The notes under the pieces: model-generated | The model's input: only the letters and a program-made list of their open reading frames with translations | Told to the model about the DNA's origin: nothing | Database searches by the model: none | Part shown: one piece after another, positions 36,569-45,793 of the stretch | Position numbering within the stretch: the stretch's first letter is position 1 | Layout of the letters: every line of letters begins with the position of its first letter | Origin: Limnohabitans lacus | GTDB taxonomy: Bacteria; Pseudomonadota; Gammaproteobacteria; Burkholderiales; Burkholderiaceae_C | Reading direction: 5' to 3' | Length of the DNA: 64,000 nt | Assembly: GCF_030053395.1 (NCBI RefSeq) | Contig: NZ_JASGBH010000002.1 | Coordinates: forward strand, 34,625-98,624 | Translations under genes and position numbers: made by a program

Positions 36569-37351
36569 TCAGTGGCTCGTGCCGAGATAGGCACGGATCA
36601 CGTCTTCGTTGTTGCGCACTTCTTCGGGTTCGCCATCACCGATTTTTTTGCCGTAGTCGAGCACGACCACGCGGTCCGAAATGTCCATCACCACACCCAT
36701 GTCGTGCTCGATCAGCACGATGGTTGTGCCGAACTCGTCGTTCACGTCCAGGATGAAGCGGCACATGTCCTGTTTTTCTTCCAGGTTCATGCCCGCCATG
36801 GGCTCGTCGAGCAGCAACACTTGCGGCTCCATGGCCAGGGCGCGGCCCAAGTCCACGCGCTTTTGCAAGCCGTAGGGCAGCTGGCCCACAGGGGTTTTGC
36901 GGAAAGCTTGAATTTCGAGGAAGTCGATGATGTGCTCGACCTTCTCGCGGTGCGCTTCTTCTTCGCGCTGGGCAGGGCCCACGCGCAAGGCCTGCATCAA
37001 AATATTGCTTTTGATTTGCAGGTTGCGGCCGGTCATGATGTTGTCGATCACGCTCATGCCCTTGAACAAAGCCAGGTTCTGGAAGGTCCGGGCAATGCCC
37101 ATCTCAGCGACCTGACGGCTGTTCATGTGGTCAAACTGTTGGCCACGGAAAGTGATCGAGCCTTCTTGCGGCGTGTACACGCCGTTGATGCAGTTGAGCA
37201 TCGAGCTCTTGCCGGCCCCGTTGGGGCCAATGATCGAGCGGATCTCGTGCTCTTTGACGTTGAATGAAATATCGGTCAGCGCCTTGACGCCACCGAATCT
37301 CAGGCTGATGTTCTGGACGTCGAGGATGACGTCACCAATGACCTTGCTCAT
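36569..37351 (-). CDS. livG: branched-chain-type ABC transporter ATP-binding protein LivG
   Basis: 260 residues. Walker A GPNGAGKSSMLN, then LPYGLQKRVDLGRALAMEPQVLLLDEPMAGMN (signature plus Walker B) and VLIEHDMGVVMDISDRVVVLDYG typical of LivG. The start overlaps the stop of the upstream CoA-ligase gene by four bases, so the ligase and transporter are translationally coupled. Confidence 0.93.
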   Translation of the reverse strand: MSKVIGDVILDVQNISLRFGGVKALTDISFNVKEHEIRSIIGPNGAGKSSMLNCINGVYTPQEGSITFRGQQFDHMNSRQVAEMGIARTFQNLALFKGMSVIDNIMTGRNLQIKSNILMQALRVGPAQREEEAHREKVEHIIDFLEIQAFRKTPVGQLPYGLQKRVDLGRALAMEPQVLLLDEPMAGMNLEEKQDMCRFILDVNDEFGTTIVLIEHDMGVVMDISDRVVVLDYGKKIGDGEPEEVRNNEDVIRAYLGTSH

Positions 37352-39294
37352 GCTGCTGCCTTCACAGGGGTGAATGTCTTCGCATCGGAAATCTTGAGCG
37401 TGGCGCTCACGCTGCCGGTGCGACCGTCTTCAAACTTGACGACGGTTTCAATGAACTGCTCGGTTTTGCCTTCATACAGGCCATCGACCAGCGGTTTGTA
37501 TTTGTCGGCAATGAAGCCGCGACGGACCTTGTTGGTGCGGGTCAACTCGCCATCGTCTGCATCCAGCTCTTTGTGCAAGACCAAGAATCGGCTGACTTGG
37601 CTGCCCGCCAACAAAGCGTCTTCGGCCAGATCGGCGTTGACCTTCTCAACGCAATCCTTGATCAACTCATACACCTCGGGCTTTTGGGCCAAGTCGGTGT
37701 AGCCGGCATACGGCAGGTTGCGGCGCTCGGCCCAGTTGCCCACGGCGTCGAAGTCGATGTTGACCATCACGCAAGCTTTCTCGCGTTGATCGCCATACGC
37801 CACCACTTCCTTGATGAAGGGGAAGAACTTGAGTTTGTTCTCGACGTACTTGGGGGCGAACATCGCGCCGTCGTTGGCACCACCTTGGAGGCGGCCCACG
37901 TCTTTGACGCGGTCAATGATCTTCAAGTGGCCGTGGCTGTCGATGAAGCCGGCATCGCTGGTGTGGTACCAGCCATCGGCGGTCAACACTTCTGCGGTGG
38001 CTTCGGGGTTTTTGTAATAGCCTTTGAGCAAGCCGGGCGACCTGACCAAGATCTCGCCGTTGTCGGCCACTTTGATTTCCACACCCTTGCATGGCACACC
38101 CACGGTGTCGGCACGCGCTTCGTTGTCGGGCTGCAGGCACACGAACACAGCGGTCTCGGTCGAGCCGTACAGCTGCTTGATGTTCACACCGATGGAGCGA
38201 TAGAAGGTGAACAGGTCAGGGCCAATGGCTTCACCCGCGGTGTAGGCCACGCGCACGCGGCTGAAACCCAGGTTGTTGCGCAGCGGGCCGTACACCATCA
38301 GGTTGCCGATGGCGTATTTGATGCGGTCCACCAAACCGACCGATTGGCCGTCCATCAAAGCGGGTCCCACTTTCTTGGCCACGTTCATGAAGGCGTGGAA
38401 CATCTTGCGCTTGAACGAGCCTGCATCTTCCATGCGGATCATCACGCTGGTGAGCATGCCTTCAAACACCCGGGGGGGTGCGAAGTAGTAGGTCGGGCCG
38501 ATTTCTTTCAGGTCGATGGTCACTGTGGCGGACGACTCAGGGCAGTTGACCACGTAACCACACACCAACCACTGCGCGTAGCTGAAGATGTTCTGACCGA
38601 TCCAGGCCGGCGGCATGTAAGCCAGCACGTCTTCGGCGCTGGTCAGCTTGTCGAACTCGGCGCCCGCGTCGGCACGGTCGATCAAGGTGCTGTGCGTGTG
38701 CACCACGCCCTTGGGGTTGCCGGTGGTGCCCGAGGTGAAGAACATCGCGGCCACATCGTCGCCCACGCCCTTTTCCACTTCGAGGTGGAAAAACTGGGGA
38801 TGCTGCGCCATGAACACCTGACCGGCGGCAATCAACTCGTCCACCGAGCCCAGGCCGTCCTCGACGTAGTTGCGCAGGCCGCGTGGATCGTCATAAAAGA
38901 TGTGACCCAGCTGCGGGCATTGCTCGCGCACTTCCAGCATCTTGTCGACTTGTTCTTGGTCTTCCACCACGCAAAAACGCACTTCGGCGTTGTTGATCGG
39001 GAACACGCACTCAGGGGCTGCGGCGTCCTGGTACAGGTTGACGGGAATGGCGCCCAGCGACTGCGCGGCCAACATGGTGGCCGACAAGCGGGGGCGGTTG
39101 GAGCCCACGATGACCATGTGCTCGCCACGCTGCAAGCCAGCTTGGTGCAAGCCGCAGGCGATGGCCTCGACCATTTTGGCCAAGTCCGCCCAAGGGGTGG
39201 TCTGCCAAATGCCATATTCTTTTTCACGCAAGGCCGGCGCGCTGGGGCGCTCGGCAGCATGCTTGAGCATCAATCGGGGAAACGTTGTTTGCAT
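37348..39294 (-). CDS. AMP-forming acyl-CoA synthetase (long-chain-type)
   Basis: 648 residues. P-loop-like FFTSGTTGNPKGVVHTH, AYTAGEAIGP, YGSTETAVFV, GWYHTSDAGFIDSHGHLKIIDRVKD are the ANL-family motifs in order; the adenylate-forming and C-terminal lysine regions are intact (TNKVRRGFIADKYKPL). It converts a carboxylic acid, ATP and CoA to acyl-CoA. It begins the liv operon and overlaps livG, unlike ordinary fatty-acid ligases that stand alone. Start chosen at ATG 39294 (MQTTFPRLML); GTG 39297 or TTG 39312 are alternatives, with GGAG at about 39306-39309. Confidence 0.88.
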   Translation of the reverse strand: MQTTFPRLMLKHAAERPSAPALREKEYGIWQTTPWADLAKMVEAIACGLHQAGLQRGEHMVIVGSNRPRLSATMLAAQSLGAIPVNLYQDAAAPECVFPINNAEVRFCVVEDQEQVDKMLEVREQCPQLGHIFYDDPRGLRNYVEDGLGSVDELIAAGQVFMAQHPQFFHLEVEKGVGDDVAAMFFTSGTTGNPKGVVHTHSTLIDRADAGAEFDKLTSAEDVLAYMPPAWIGQNIFSYAQWLVCGYVVNCPESSATVTIDLKEIGPTYYFAPPRVFEGMLTSVMIRMEDAGSFKRKMFHAFMNVAKKVGPALMDGQSVGLVDRIKYAIGNLMVYGPLRNNLGFSRVRVAYTAGEAIGPDLFTFYRSIGVNIKQLYGSTETAVFVCLQPDNEARADTVGVPCKGVEIKVADNGEILVRSPGLLKGYYKNPEATAEVLTADGWYHTSDAGFIDSHGHLKIIDRVKDVGRLQGGANDGAMFAPKYVENKLKFFPFIKEVVAYGDQREKACVMVNIDFDAVGNWAERRNLPYAGYTDLAQKPEVYELIKDCVEKVNADLAEDALLAGSQVSRFLVLHKELDADDGELTRTNKVRRGFIADKYKPLVDGLYEGKTEQFIETVVKFEDGRTGSVSATLKISDAKTFTPVKAAA

Positions 39295-39378
39295 CACGTA
39301 GCCTGTCTCCAAAAGCGCTGCAGCAAAAGTGGCTGCAGCTGAACTGGGACGGATCGTAGGAGGTCATTTGACGTTATG

Positions 39379-39396
39379 TTGTCGTTTCAACGACAA
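39379..39396. promoter_or_regulatory. 18-bp palindromic operator between the CoA-ligase/liv operon and the Crp/Fnr regulator
   Basis: TTGTCGTTTCAACGACAA is a perfect inverted repeat (8-base arms, 2-base centre) midway in the 147-base divergent promoter region. TTGT and ACAA outer ends with this spacing resemble Crp/Fnr-type sites. It is the natural target of the adjacent regulator; binding is inference. Confidence 0.7.
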
Positions 39397-39441
39397 TTCA
39401 GGGAAGACCCCTAGCACAACTGACCTGAGTCTGACACCGCC

Positions 39442-40152
39442 ATGGCCACCACCCCCAGCGTTCACCAACGCCGCCGCAGCCCGACAACCGATGAATTGGC
39501 CAGCATTCCCTGGCTGGCTTTGCTGACCCCCAGCGAACGCCAACAGATCGAGTCCGAGTTGGTCGTCAGCGACCCGCAGCCGGGCGACTATGTGTGCCGT
39601 GTGGGGCGTCCTGCCACCTATTGGTTTGGCGTGGTCTCAGGCCTGCTCAAGATGAGCAGCGACAACGAAAGCGGCCAGACCATGACCTTCACCGGCGTGC
39701 CGCCCGGCGGCTGGTTTGGCGAGGGCACCGCCCTCAAGCGGGAGGTCTACCGCTACAACATCCAGCCCCTGCGGGCCAGCGTGGTGGCGGGCTTGCCGGT
39801 GGAGACTTTCCATTGGCTGATCGACCACTCGCTGGGCTTTAACCGCTTCATCATGAACCAGCTCAACGAGCGTTTGGGCCAATTCATTGCCGCCCGCGAG
39901 CTTGACCGCATGAACAACCCCGAGCTGCGCCTGGCGCGCAACCTGGCCACGCTGTTCAACCCGGTGCTGTTTTCGGGTGTGGGCGAGGTGTTGCGCATCA
40001 CCCAGCAAGAGCTCGCCTACCTGGTGGGCCTGTCTCGCCAGCGGGTCAATGAAGCGCTCAAAGTGCTCGAAGAGCGTCAGCTCATCCGGGTGGAATACGG
40101 CGGGCTGCGGATTTTGGATTTGCAGGGCCTGCGTACAGCCCAGTTCTTGTGA
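39442..40152 (+). CDS. Crp/Fnr family transcriptional regulator
   Basis: 236 residues. An N-terminal effector domain of cyclic-nucleotide-binding type (PGDYVCRVGRPATYWFGVVSGLLKM, PPGGWFGEGTALK) is followed by a winged helix-turn-helix (ITQQELAYLVGLSRQRVNEALKVLEERQLIRVEYGG). No CxxC-type iron-sulfur cysteine cluster is present, so it is not an oxygen-sensing Fnr. It is divergent from the CoA-ligase/liv operon and likely controls it through the palindrome at 39379. Confidence 0.9.
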   Translation: MATTPSVHQRRRSPTTDELASIPWLALLTPSERQQIESELVVSDPQPGDYVCRVGRPATYWFGVVSGLLKMSSDNESGQTMTFTGVPPGGWFGEGTALKREVYRYNIQPLRASVVAGLPVETFHWLIDHSLGFNRFIMNQLNERLGQFIAARELDRMNNPELRLARNLATLFNPVLFSGVGEVLRITQQELAYLVGLSRQRVNEALKVLEERQLIRVEYGGLRILDLQGLRTAQFL

Positions 40153-40176
40153 AACGCTTGCGAGCCACAAACACAT

Positions 40177-40239
40177 GTCGGCGCTGAAGCTGCCGACCTA
40201 CAGAAACAGTATTTGCAGGGCGGCAGCTTCAGCCCCGAC
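40177..40239. repeat. REP-type inverted pair (REPIN-like), copy 1
   Basis: Left arm GTCGGCGCTGAAGCTGCC followed by GACCTAC, spacer, then a right arm ending GGCAGCTTCAGCCCCGAC, nearly the reverse complement. Here the right inner end has decayed (GCAG instead of GTAG). It belongs to the same family as 41282, 58141 and 63702. It lies between the Crp/Fnr gene and rluF. Confidence 0.85.
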
Positions 40240-40341
40240 GAATGCCTGCAAACCATGACCCCCTATTTTGTGCAGGGACCTGCAAACTGCACCCACTCAA
40301 AACAGCGGACAATCGCTCAACTTCTTTTTCCCTGCCACGAC

Positions 40342-41250
40342 ATGACCCAGCCCCCGGTTTTCAAACGCGCCCCTCGACCCGAAGGCAAAGGCGAAGCGGC
40401 CGCACCCAGCGGCACCTCGCGCCTGAACAAACGCATGGCCGAGCTGCGCATGTGCTCGCGCCGCGAGGCCGATGCCTGGATCGAGCAAGGCTGGGTTTTC
40501 GTCAACGGCCAAGTGGCCAGCATGGGCCAGCAGGTCTCGCTGTCGGACCGCATCACGGTGGACAAAGCGGCCGAGCTGCAACAAGAGCGACAGGTGACCA
40601 TCCTCTTGCACAAGCCCATGGGCTATGTGAGCGGCCAGGCCGAAGACGGACACCAGCCCGCCATCACCCTGATCAACCCGCGCAGCCACTGGATGGGCGA
40701 CCCGTCCAAGATGCGCTTCACGCCGCCCCATCTGCGCAACTTGGCGCCTGCTGGGCGACTGGACATCGACTCCACCGGCCTGTTGGTGCTGACGCAAGAC
40801 GGCCGCGTGGCACGTCAGTTGATCGGCGAAGACTCCGAGATGGAGAAAGAGTATTTGGTGCGCGTGGCCTACACCGGCCACGAGAACACCGCCGCCGCAT
40901 CGGCCGCATCCGCCACCTATGGCGGCAAGGCCACGCAACTGAGCAGCATCGAGGACAACGACCGCGTGACCAGCAATGTGCAAGCGGTCTTTCCCAAAGC
41001 ACAACTGGAGCGCCTGCGCCATGGCCTGAGCCTGGACGGCAAGCCGCTCAAGCCCGCCAAGGTGGAGTGGCAAAACCCCGAGCAGCTGCGCTTTGTGCTG
41101 ACCGAAGGCAAGAAGCGCCAGATTCGCCGCATGTGCGAGCAAGTCGGCCTGAAGGTGGTCGGCCTCAAGCGCATCCGCATGGGCGGTGTGCAGCTGGGAC
41201 AAATGCCAGCCGGCACATGGCGGTATTTGGGGCCGAACGAATCGTTTTGA
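40342..41250 (+). CDS. rluF: rRNA pseudouridine synthase (RluF/RluB-type)
   Basis: 302 residues. An N-terminal S4 RNA-binding domain (RLNKRMAELRMCSRREADAWIEQGWVFVNG) precedes the pseudouridine synthase core with catalytic GRLDIDSTGLLVLT and the C-terminal EGKKRQIRRMCEQVG typical of the RsuA/RluB/RluF group. These convert uridines to pseudouridine in 16S or 23S rRNA. The ATG at 40342 is used: the frame extends upstream to 40213, but only into the REP element. RluF is more likely than RluB by length and start, but the exact target site is not certain. Confidence 0.85.
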   Translation: MTQPPVFKRAPRPEGKGEAAAPSGTSRLNKRMAELRMCSRREADAWIEQGWVFVNGQVASMGQQVSLSDRITVDKAAELQQERQVTILLHKPMGYVSGQAEDGHQPAITLINPRSHWMGDPSKMRFTPPHLRNLAPAGRLDIDSTGLLVLTQDGRVARQLIGEDSEMEKEYLVRVAYTGHENTAAASAASATYGGKATQLSSIEDNDRVTSNVQAVFPKAQLERLRHGLSLDGKPLKPAKVEWQNPEQLRFVLTEGKKRQIRRMCEQVGLKVVGLKRIRMGGVQLGQMPAGTWRYLGPNESF

Positions 41251-41281
41251 TGGTGCTTGGATGCCTGTCGAAGAACACCAT

Positions 41282-41353
41282 GTCGGCGCTGAAGCTGCCG
41301 ACCTGCAAATACGCCGAAGCAATGAGCCGTAGGTCGGTGGCTTTAGCCCCGAC
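41282..41353. repeat. REP-type inverted pair (REPIN-like), copy 2
   Basis: Left arm GTCGGCGCTGAAGCTGCCGA with CCTGC end, then right arm GTAGGTCGGTGGCTTTAGCC and CCGAC. Same architecture as the other copies: two imperfect hairpins, inner GTAG adjacent to the right hairpin. It lies between rluF and the binding-protein gene. Confidence 0.9.
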
Positions 41354-41384
41354 AAAGCTCACCCACACATTCTGGAGACGCGCC

Positions 41385-42410
41385 ATGTCCTTGAAGTTCA
41401 CAGCCGCCTTGTTCACCTGCGCCGCTCTGTACGTCGGTACGGCATCCGCCCAAACCGGCAGCCTCAACGCGATTTGCAGCACCGACCAGACTTGGTGCGA
41501 AATGGCCGCCAAGGAATTCACCAAGGCCACCGGCATCACCGTCAACCAAACCCGCAAAGCCACCGGCGAAGCCCTGGCGCAATTGCGCGCCGAAGCGGCC
41601 AACCCCAAGACCGACCTCTGGTGGGGCGGCACGGGCGATCCGTTTTTGCAAGCCGCAGAAATCGGCCTGCTGGCGCCCTACCGGCCCGACTACCTGAACG
41701 ACCTGCACGGCTGGAGCGTGCGCCAATACGCCATGACGCAAAACATGGTGGGCGGCTTCTACACCAGCGCGATTGGCTTTGGCTGGAACACCGAACTGCT
41801 CAAGAAAAAGAAGCTGCCTGAGCCCAAGTGCTGGTCAGATGTGATCAAGCCGATCTACAAAGGCGAGGTGGAAATTTCACACCCCGCATCCAGCGGCACG
41901 GCCTACACCATCCTGGCCGGCTTGGTGCAGCTGATGGGTGAAGACGCGGCTTTTGAGTACATGAAGGCCCTGCATAAAAACGTGACCCAATACACCCGCA
42001 GCGGCACCGCCCAAGCGCCCAGCGTGGCCAAAGGCGAAGTGGCAGTGGGCATCAGCTTCATCTTTGGTTTTGACGGCTGGCGCTTCAACAAATACCCCGT
42101 GGCCACCACCGCCCCCTGCGAAGGCACCAGCTACGAAATCGGTGGCATCGCCATGGTCAAAGGCGCACGCAACGCGGCCAACGCCAAACGCTATTACGAC
42201 TGGCTCATGAGCCCCGCAGGCCAAAGCATCGGCGCCAAAGCCGACAGCTTGCAAAGCCCGGCCAACAAAACCTTCAAACCTGACCCGCGCATCCCGTCCA
42301 TGGACAGCGTGCGCCTGATCAAGTACGACTTTGAAAAATACGGCAAATCCGCCGAGCGTCGCCGCCTGCTGGAGCGCTGGAACAAGGAAGTGGGCAGCTT
42401 GTCCAAATAA
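41385..42410 (+). CDS. ABC transporter substrate-binding protein, iron/FutA-AfuA type
   Basis: 341 residues, signal peptide ending at GTASAQ. The fold is family 1 extracellular solute-binding (FTKATGITVNQTRKATGEALAQLRAEAANPKTDLWWGGTGDPFLQA; YTSAIGFGWNTELLKKKKLPEPKCWSDV). Members bind Fe3+ or phosphonate-like ligands; the tyrosine ligand pattern cannot be confirmed here. No permease or ATPase genes are next to it. Start MSLKF has GGAG 7-11 bases upstream. Confidence 0.83.
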   Translation: MSLKFTAALFTCAALYVGTASAQTGSLNAICSTDQTWCEMAAKEFTKATGITVNQTRKATGEALAQLRAEAANPKTDLWWGGTGDPFLQAAEIGLLAPYRPDYLNDLHGWSVRQYAMTQNMVGGFYTSAIGFGWNTELLKKKKLPEPKCWSDVIKPIYKGEVEISHPASSGTAYTILAGLVQLMGEDAAFEYMKALHKNVTQYTRSGTAQAPSVAKGEVAVGISFIFGFDGWRFNKYPVATTAPCEGTSYEIGGIAMVKGARNAANAKRYYDWLMSPAGQSIGAKADSLQSPANKTFKPDPRIPSMDSVRLIKYDFEKYGKSAERRRLLERWNKEVGSLSK

Positions 42411-42416
42411 ACCCCT

Positions 42417-42442
42417 CTTGAAACCCCGCCAGACGCCCCCAA
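42417..42442 (+). promoter_or_regulatory. heat-shock (sigma-32-type) promoter for htpG
   Basis: CTTGAAA at 42417-42423, a 13-base spacer, and CCCCAA at 42437-42442, matching the sigma-32 consensus CTTGAAA-N(11-16)-CCCCAT. It is 50 bases before the htpG start. The -10 element lies in the left arm of the terminator-like hairpin at 42432. Confidence 0.7.
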
Positions 42443-42462
42443 CTGCGGGGCGTTTTGGTTTT
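42432..42462 (+). terminator. terminator-like hairpin before htpG
   Basis: ACGCCCCC-AACTGC-GGGGCGT stem followed by T-rich sequence (TTTTGGTTTTTTGATC and T8). It ends the upstream binding-protein gene and overlaps the htpG promoter. Confidence 0.65.
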
Positions 42463-42492
42463 TTGATCTTTTTTTTTACCTTTTGAATCGAT

Positions 42493-44460
42493 ATGAGCAA
42501 GCAAACCCATGCCTTTCAGGCCGAAGTCGCACAACTGCTGCACCTGGTCACCCACTCGCTGTATTCCAACCAAGAGATTTTTCTGCGCGAGCTGATCTCG
42601 AATGCCTCGGACGCCTGCGACAAGCTGCGCTTTGAAGCGCTCAACAACAACGGCCTGTACGAAGACGCACCTGACTTGCAAGTGCGCCTGTCCTTCGACA
42701 AAGCCGCCAAGACGCTCACCATCACCGACAACGGCATCGGCATGACGGCGCAAGAAGCCATTGACCACCTGGGCACGATCGCCAAGAGCGGCACCAAGGA
42801 CTTCATGAGCAAGTTGAGCGGCGATCAAAAGTCGGATGCGCAGCTGATCGGCCAGTTCGGTGTGGGCTTTTATTCGGGCTTCATCGTCGCGGAAAAAATC
42901 ACCGTCGAAACCCGCCGTGCAGGCGCAGCAGCGGCCGAAGGCGTGCGCTGGATCAGCGGTGGCACGGGCGACTTCGAGGTCGAGACCATCACCCGTGCTG
43001 AGCGCGGCACCAGCGTGATCTTGCACCTGCGCGAAGAAGCGCTGGAGTACGCCAACACCTGGAAGCTCAAGGAAATCGTCGGCAAATACTCCGACCACAT
43101 CAGCCTGCCCATCTTGATGGAAAAGGAAGAGTGGCAAGACGGCGAGCTGATCGACCCGAACGACGAAAACGGTGGCCGCAAACCCGGCGGCATGGTCAAG
43201 ACCGGCGAGTGGGAAACCATCAACAAAGCCAGCGCCTTGTGGACCCGCCCCAAGAAAGACATCACCGACGAGCAATACGCCGACTTCTACAAACAGATCA
43301 GCCGCGACTTTGAAGCCCCGCTGACCTGGACCCACAACCGCGTGGAAGGCAGCACCGAGTACACCCAGCTGCTGTACATCCCATCCAAGGCCCCGCAAGA
43401 CCTGTGGAACCGCGACAAGAAGGCCGGCATCAAGCTGTATGTGAAACGCGTGTTCATCATGGACGAAGCCGAAGCGCTGATGCCCAGCTACCTGCGCTTT
43501 GTGAAAGGCGTGGTGGACTCCGCCGACCTGCCCCTGAACGTGAGCCGAGAGCTGCTGCAAGAAAGCCGCGACGTGAAAGCCATCCGCGAAGGCTGCACCA
43601 AACGCGTGTTGTCGATGCTGGAAGACTTGGCCAAACACGACAAGGCCCCTGAGGCGAGTGCTGAAGTCACCGACGTTCTGAGTGAAGAGGACAAAGCCAA
43701 ACTCGGTCAGTACACCAAGTTCTACGCCGAGTTCGGCGCGGTGCTCAAAGAAGGCTTGGGCGAAGACTTCGGCAACAAAGACCGCTTGTCCAAGCTGCTG
43801 CGCTTTGCATCGACCACCAGCGACACCGTGAGTGTGAGCTTTGCCGACTACAAAGCCCGCATGAAAGAAGGCCAAGACGCCATCTACTACATCACCGCTG
43901 ACACGCTGGCGGCAGCCAAGAACAGCCCACAGCTCGAAGTCTTCAAGAAAAAAGGCATCGAAGTGCTGCTCATGACCGACCGCGTGGACGAATGGGCGCT
44001 CAACTTTGTGCACGAGTTCGATGGCACCCCGCTGCAAAGCGTGGCCAAAGGCGCGTTTGACCTGGGCAAGCTGCAAGACGAAGAAGAAAAGAAAGCCGCC
44101 GAAGACGCCGCCGAAACCTTCAAGCCCGTGCTGGCCAAGCTCAAGGAAGCACTCAAAGACAAAGCCGAAGACGTGCGCGTGACCAGCCGCCTGGTGGACA
44201 GCCCTGCCTGCTTGGTGGTGACCGACGACGGCATGAGCATGCAACTGGCCCGCATGCTCAAGCAAGCCGGCCAACAAGCCCCTGAAGTCAAGCCCGTGCT
44301 CGAAGTCAACCCCGAGCATGCGCTGGTCAAGAAGCTCGACGGCTCGGTCCACTTCCACGACTTGGCCCACATCCTGTTTGACCAAGCCCTGCTGGCCGAA
44401 GGCGGCTTGCCCGCAGACCCTGCGGCTTATGTGAAGCGGGTGAATGCGCTGCTGAGCTGA
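42493..44460 (+). CDS. htpG: chaperone HtpG (Hsp90)
   Basis: 655 residues. The Hsp90 ATPase N-domain is clear: [54 protein letters not shown]; the middle domain has [14 protein letters not shown], and the C-terminal dimerisation domain follows. It is a cytosolic chaperone for stress-denatured proteins. A sigma-32-like promoter lies 50 bases upstream and a terminator follows. Confidence 0.97.
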   Translation: MSKQTHAFQAEVAQLLHLVTHSLYSNQEIFLRELISNASDACDKLRFEALNNNGLYEDAPDLQVRLSFDKAAKTLTITDNGIGMTAQEAIDHLGTIAKSGTKDFMSKLSGDQKSDAQLIGQFGVGFYSGFIVAEKITVETRRAGAAAAEGVRWISGGTGDFEVETITRAERGTSVILHLREEALEYANTWKLKEIVGKYSDHISLPILMEKEEWQDGELIDPNDENGGRKPGGMVKTGEWETINKASALWTRPKKDITDEQYADFYKQISRDFEAPLTWTHNRVEGSTEYTQLLYIPSKAPQDLWNRDKKAGIKLYVKRVFIMDEAEALMPSYLRFVKGVVDSADLPLNVSRELLQESRDVKAIREGCTKRVLSMLEDLAKHDKAPEASAEVTDVLSEEDKAKLGQYTKFYAEFGAVLKEGLGEDFGNKDRLSKLLRFASTTSDTVSVSFADYKARMKEGQDAIYYITADTLAAAKNSPQLEVFKKKGIEVLLMTDRVDEWALNFVHEFDGTPLQSVAKGAFDLGKLQDEEEKKAAEDAAETFKPVLAKLKEALKDKAEDVRVTSRLVDSPACLVVTDDGMSMQLARMLKQAGQQAPEVKPVLEVNPEHALVKKLDGSVHFHDLAHILFDQALLAEGGLPADPAAYVKRVNALLS

Positions 44461-44482
44461 TTTTCTTCAGCCAATGACTCAG

Positions 44483-44512
44483 AAGGGCCGGCCATGCTGG
44501 CCCTTTTTTTTG
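44483..44512 (+). terminator. rho-independent terminator after htpG
   Basis: AAGGGCC-loop-GGCCCTT stem followed by TTTTTTT, 22 bases after the htpG stop. Confidence 0.85.
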
Positions 44513-44569
44513 CCAGTCCAGTAACGCACAAGACAACACCCACCCCCACTCATCGGCTAAATTGACCCG

Positions 44570-45793
44570 ATGAACACCCTGCCCGCCGACCCGTCCCTCA
44601 TCGATTCCCGCCAAGCCGCGTGGCGCTTGCTTGTCACGCTGGGGCTGGTGGTGCTGGGCAACAGCAGCATGTACATCGTCTCGGTGGTGCTGCCGGTGGT
44701 GCAGGCCGAGTTTGGGGTGGGCCGGGCCGATGCGTCGCTGCCCTACACCTTGATGATGATCAGTCTGGGCCTGGGCGGTTTGCTCACGGGCCGCATGGCC
44801 GACCGGCACGGCCTGATGCCGGTGCTGTGGGTGGGCGCTTTGGCGGTCTGTTGTGGCTTCGTGTGGGCGGGCCTGTCGGGCAGCATCTGGGCTTTTGGCC
44901 TGGCGCATGCGCTGATGGGTTTTGTGGGCAGTTCGTCCACCTTTGCGCCCTTGATGGCCGACACCGCTTTGTGGTGGAACCGCCGACGCGGCATTGCGGT
45001 GGCCATTTGCGCCAGTGGCAATTACATCGCGGGCACGATCTGGCCGCCGCTGGTGCAGCGCGGCATCGAAACTTTGGGTTGGCGCCAGACCTACATCCTG
45101 CTGGGCATCTTCTGTGGCGTGGGCATGTTTTTGCTGGCCACACGCATGCGCCAGCGCCCGCCGCTGGTGACCCTCACACCGACCAGTGCCAACGCCCCGG
45201 TGCTGGACCGCAGCCGCCCGTTTGGCCTCAAGCCTTCTGTGGCGCAGGGCTTGCTGTGCGTGGCGGGTGTGGCGTGTTGCGTGGCCATGTCCATGCCGCA
45301 GGTGCACATCGTGGCCTACTGCACCGACTTAGGGTTTGGCGCAGCGCGTGGGGCCGAGATGCTCTCGCTCATGCTGGCCAGCGGCATCGTCAGCCGCCTC
45401 GTGTTTGGCGTGATCAGCGACCGCATCGGCGGCATCCGCACTTTGCTGCTGGGCTCCATGCTGCAGGGCGTCGCGCTGCTGATGTTCTTACCGTTTGATG
45501 GCTTGGTGCCGCTGTACCTGGTGTCGGCCATGTTTGGGCTTTTTCAGGGCGGCATCGTGCCGGCCTACGCGATCATCATCCGCGAACACTTTGACCCCAA
45601 AGAAGCCGGCGCCCGGGTGGGCGCCGTCATCATGGCCACGCTGCTGGGCATGGCCTTGGGGGGCTGGATGTCAGGCTGGGTGTTTGACCTGACGGGCAGT
45701 TACCACGCGGCCTTTTTGAATGGCATCGCGTGGAACCTGCTCAACCTGTGCATCGCCAGCTGGCTGTTTTGGCGGGTGCGTCAGGCAGGCTGA
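44570..45793 (+). CDS. MFS transporter (oxalate/formate-antiporter-like)
   Basis: 407 residues, twelve membrane helices, with the MFS loop-2 motif GRMADRHGLMPVL and a GVISDRIGGIRTLLLGSMLQ half-repeat. Sequence most resembles carriers of small carboxylates, but the substrate cannot be assigned. Its 3' end overlaps the convergent dadA-like gene by 13 bases. Confidence 0.86.
   Translation: MNTLPADPSLIDSRQAAWRLLVTLGLVVLGNSSMYIVSVVLPVVQAEFGVGRADASLPYTLMMISLGLGGLLTGRMADRHGLMPVLWVGALAVCCGFVWAGLSGSIWAFGLAHALMGFVGSSSTFAPLMADTALWWNRRRGIAVAICASGNYIAGTIWPPLVQRGIETLGWRQTYILLGIFCGVGMFLLATRMRQRPPLVTLTPTSANAPVLDRSRPFGLKPSVAQGLLCVAGVACCVAMSMPQVHIVAYCTDLGFGAARGAEMLSLMLASGIVSRLVFGVISDRIGGIRTLLLGSMLQGVALLMFLPFDGLVPLYLVSAMFGLFQGGIVPAYAIIIREHFDPKEAGARVGAVIMATLLGMALGGWMSGWVFDLTGSYHAAFLNGIAWNLLNLCIASWLFWRVRQAG

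Noticed and set aside
35663-39342. Long plus-strand frames (534 and 589 codons) antisense to livH/livG and to the acyl-CoA synthetase
   Set aside because: Same shadow composition, and the minus-strand genes have complete, conserved motifs.
40213-40341. Extended N-terminus for the pseudouridine synthase
   Set aside because: The extension is encoded by the REP element and lacks conservation; ATG 40342 precedes the S4 domain at a normal distance.
42319-44385. 688-codon frame antisense to htpG
   Set aside because: Entirely opposite an unmistakable Hsp90 gene; no recognisable domain.
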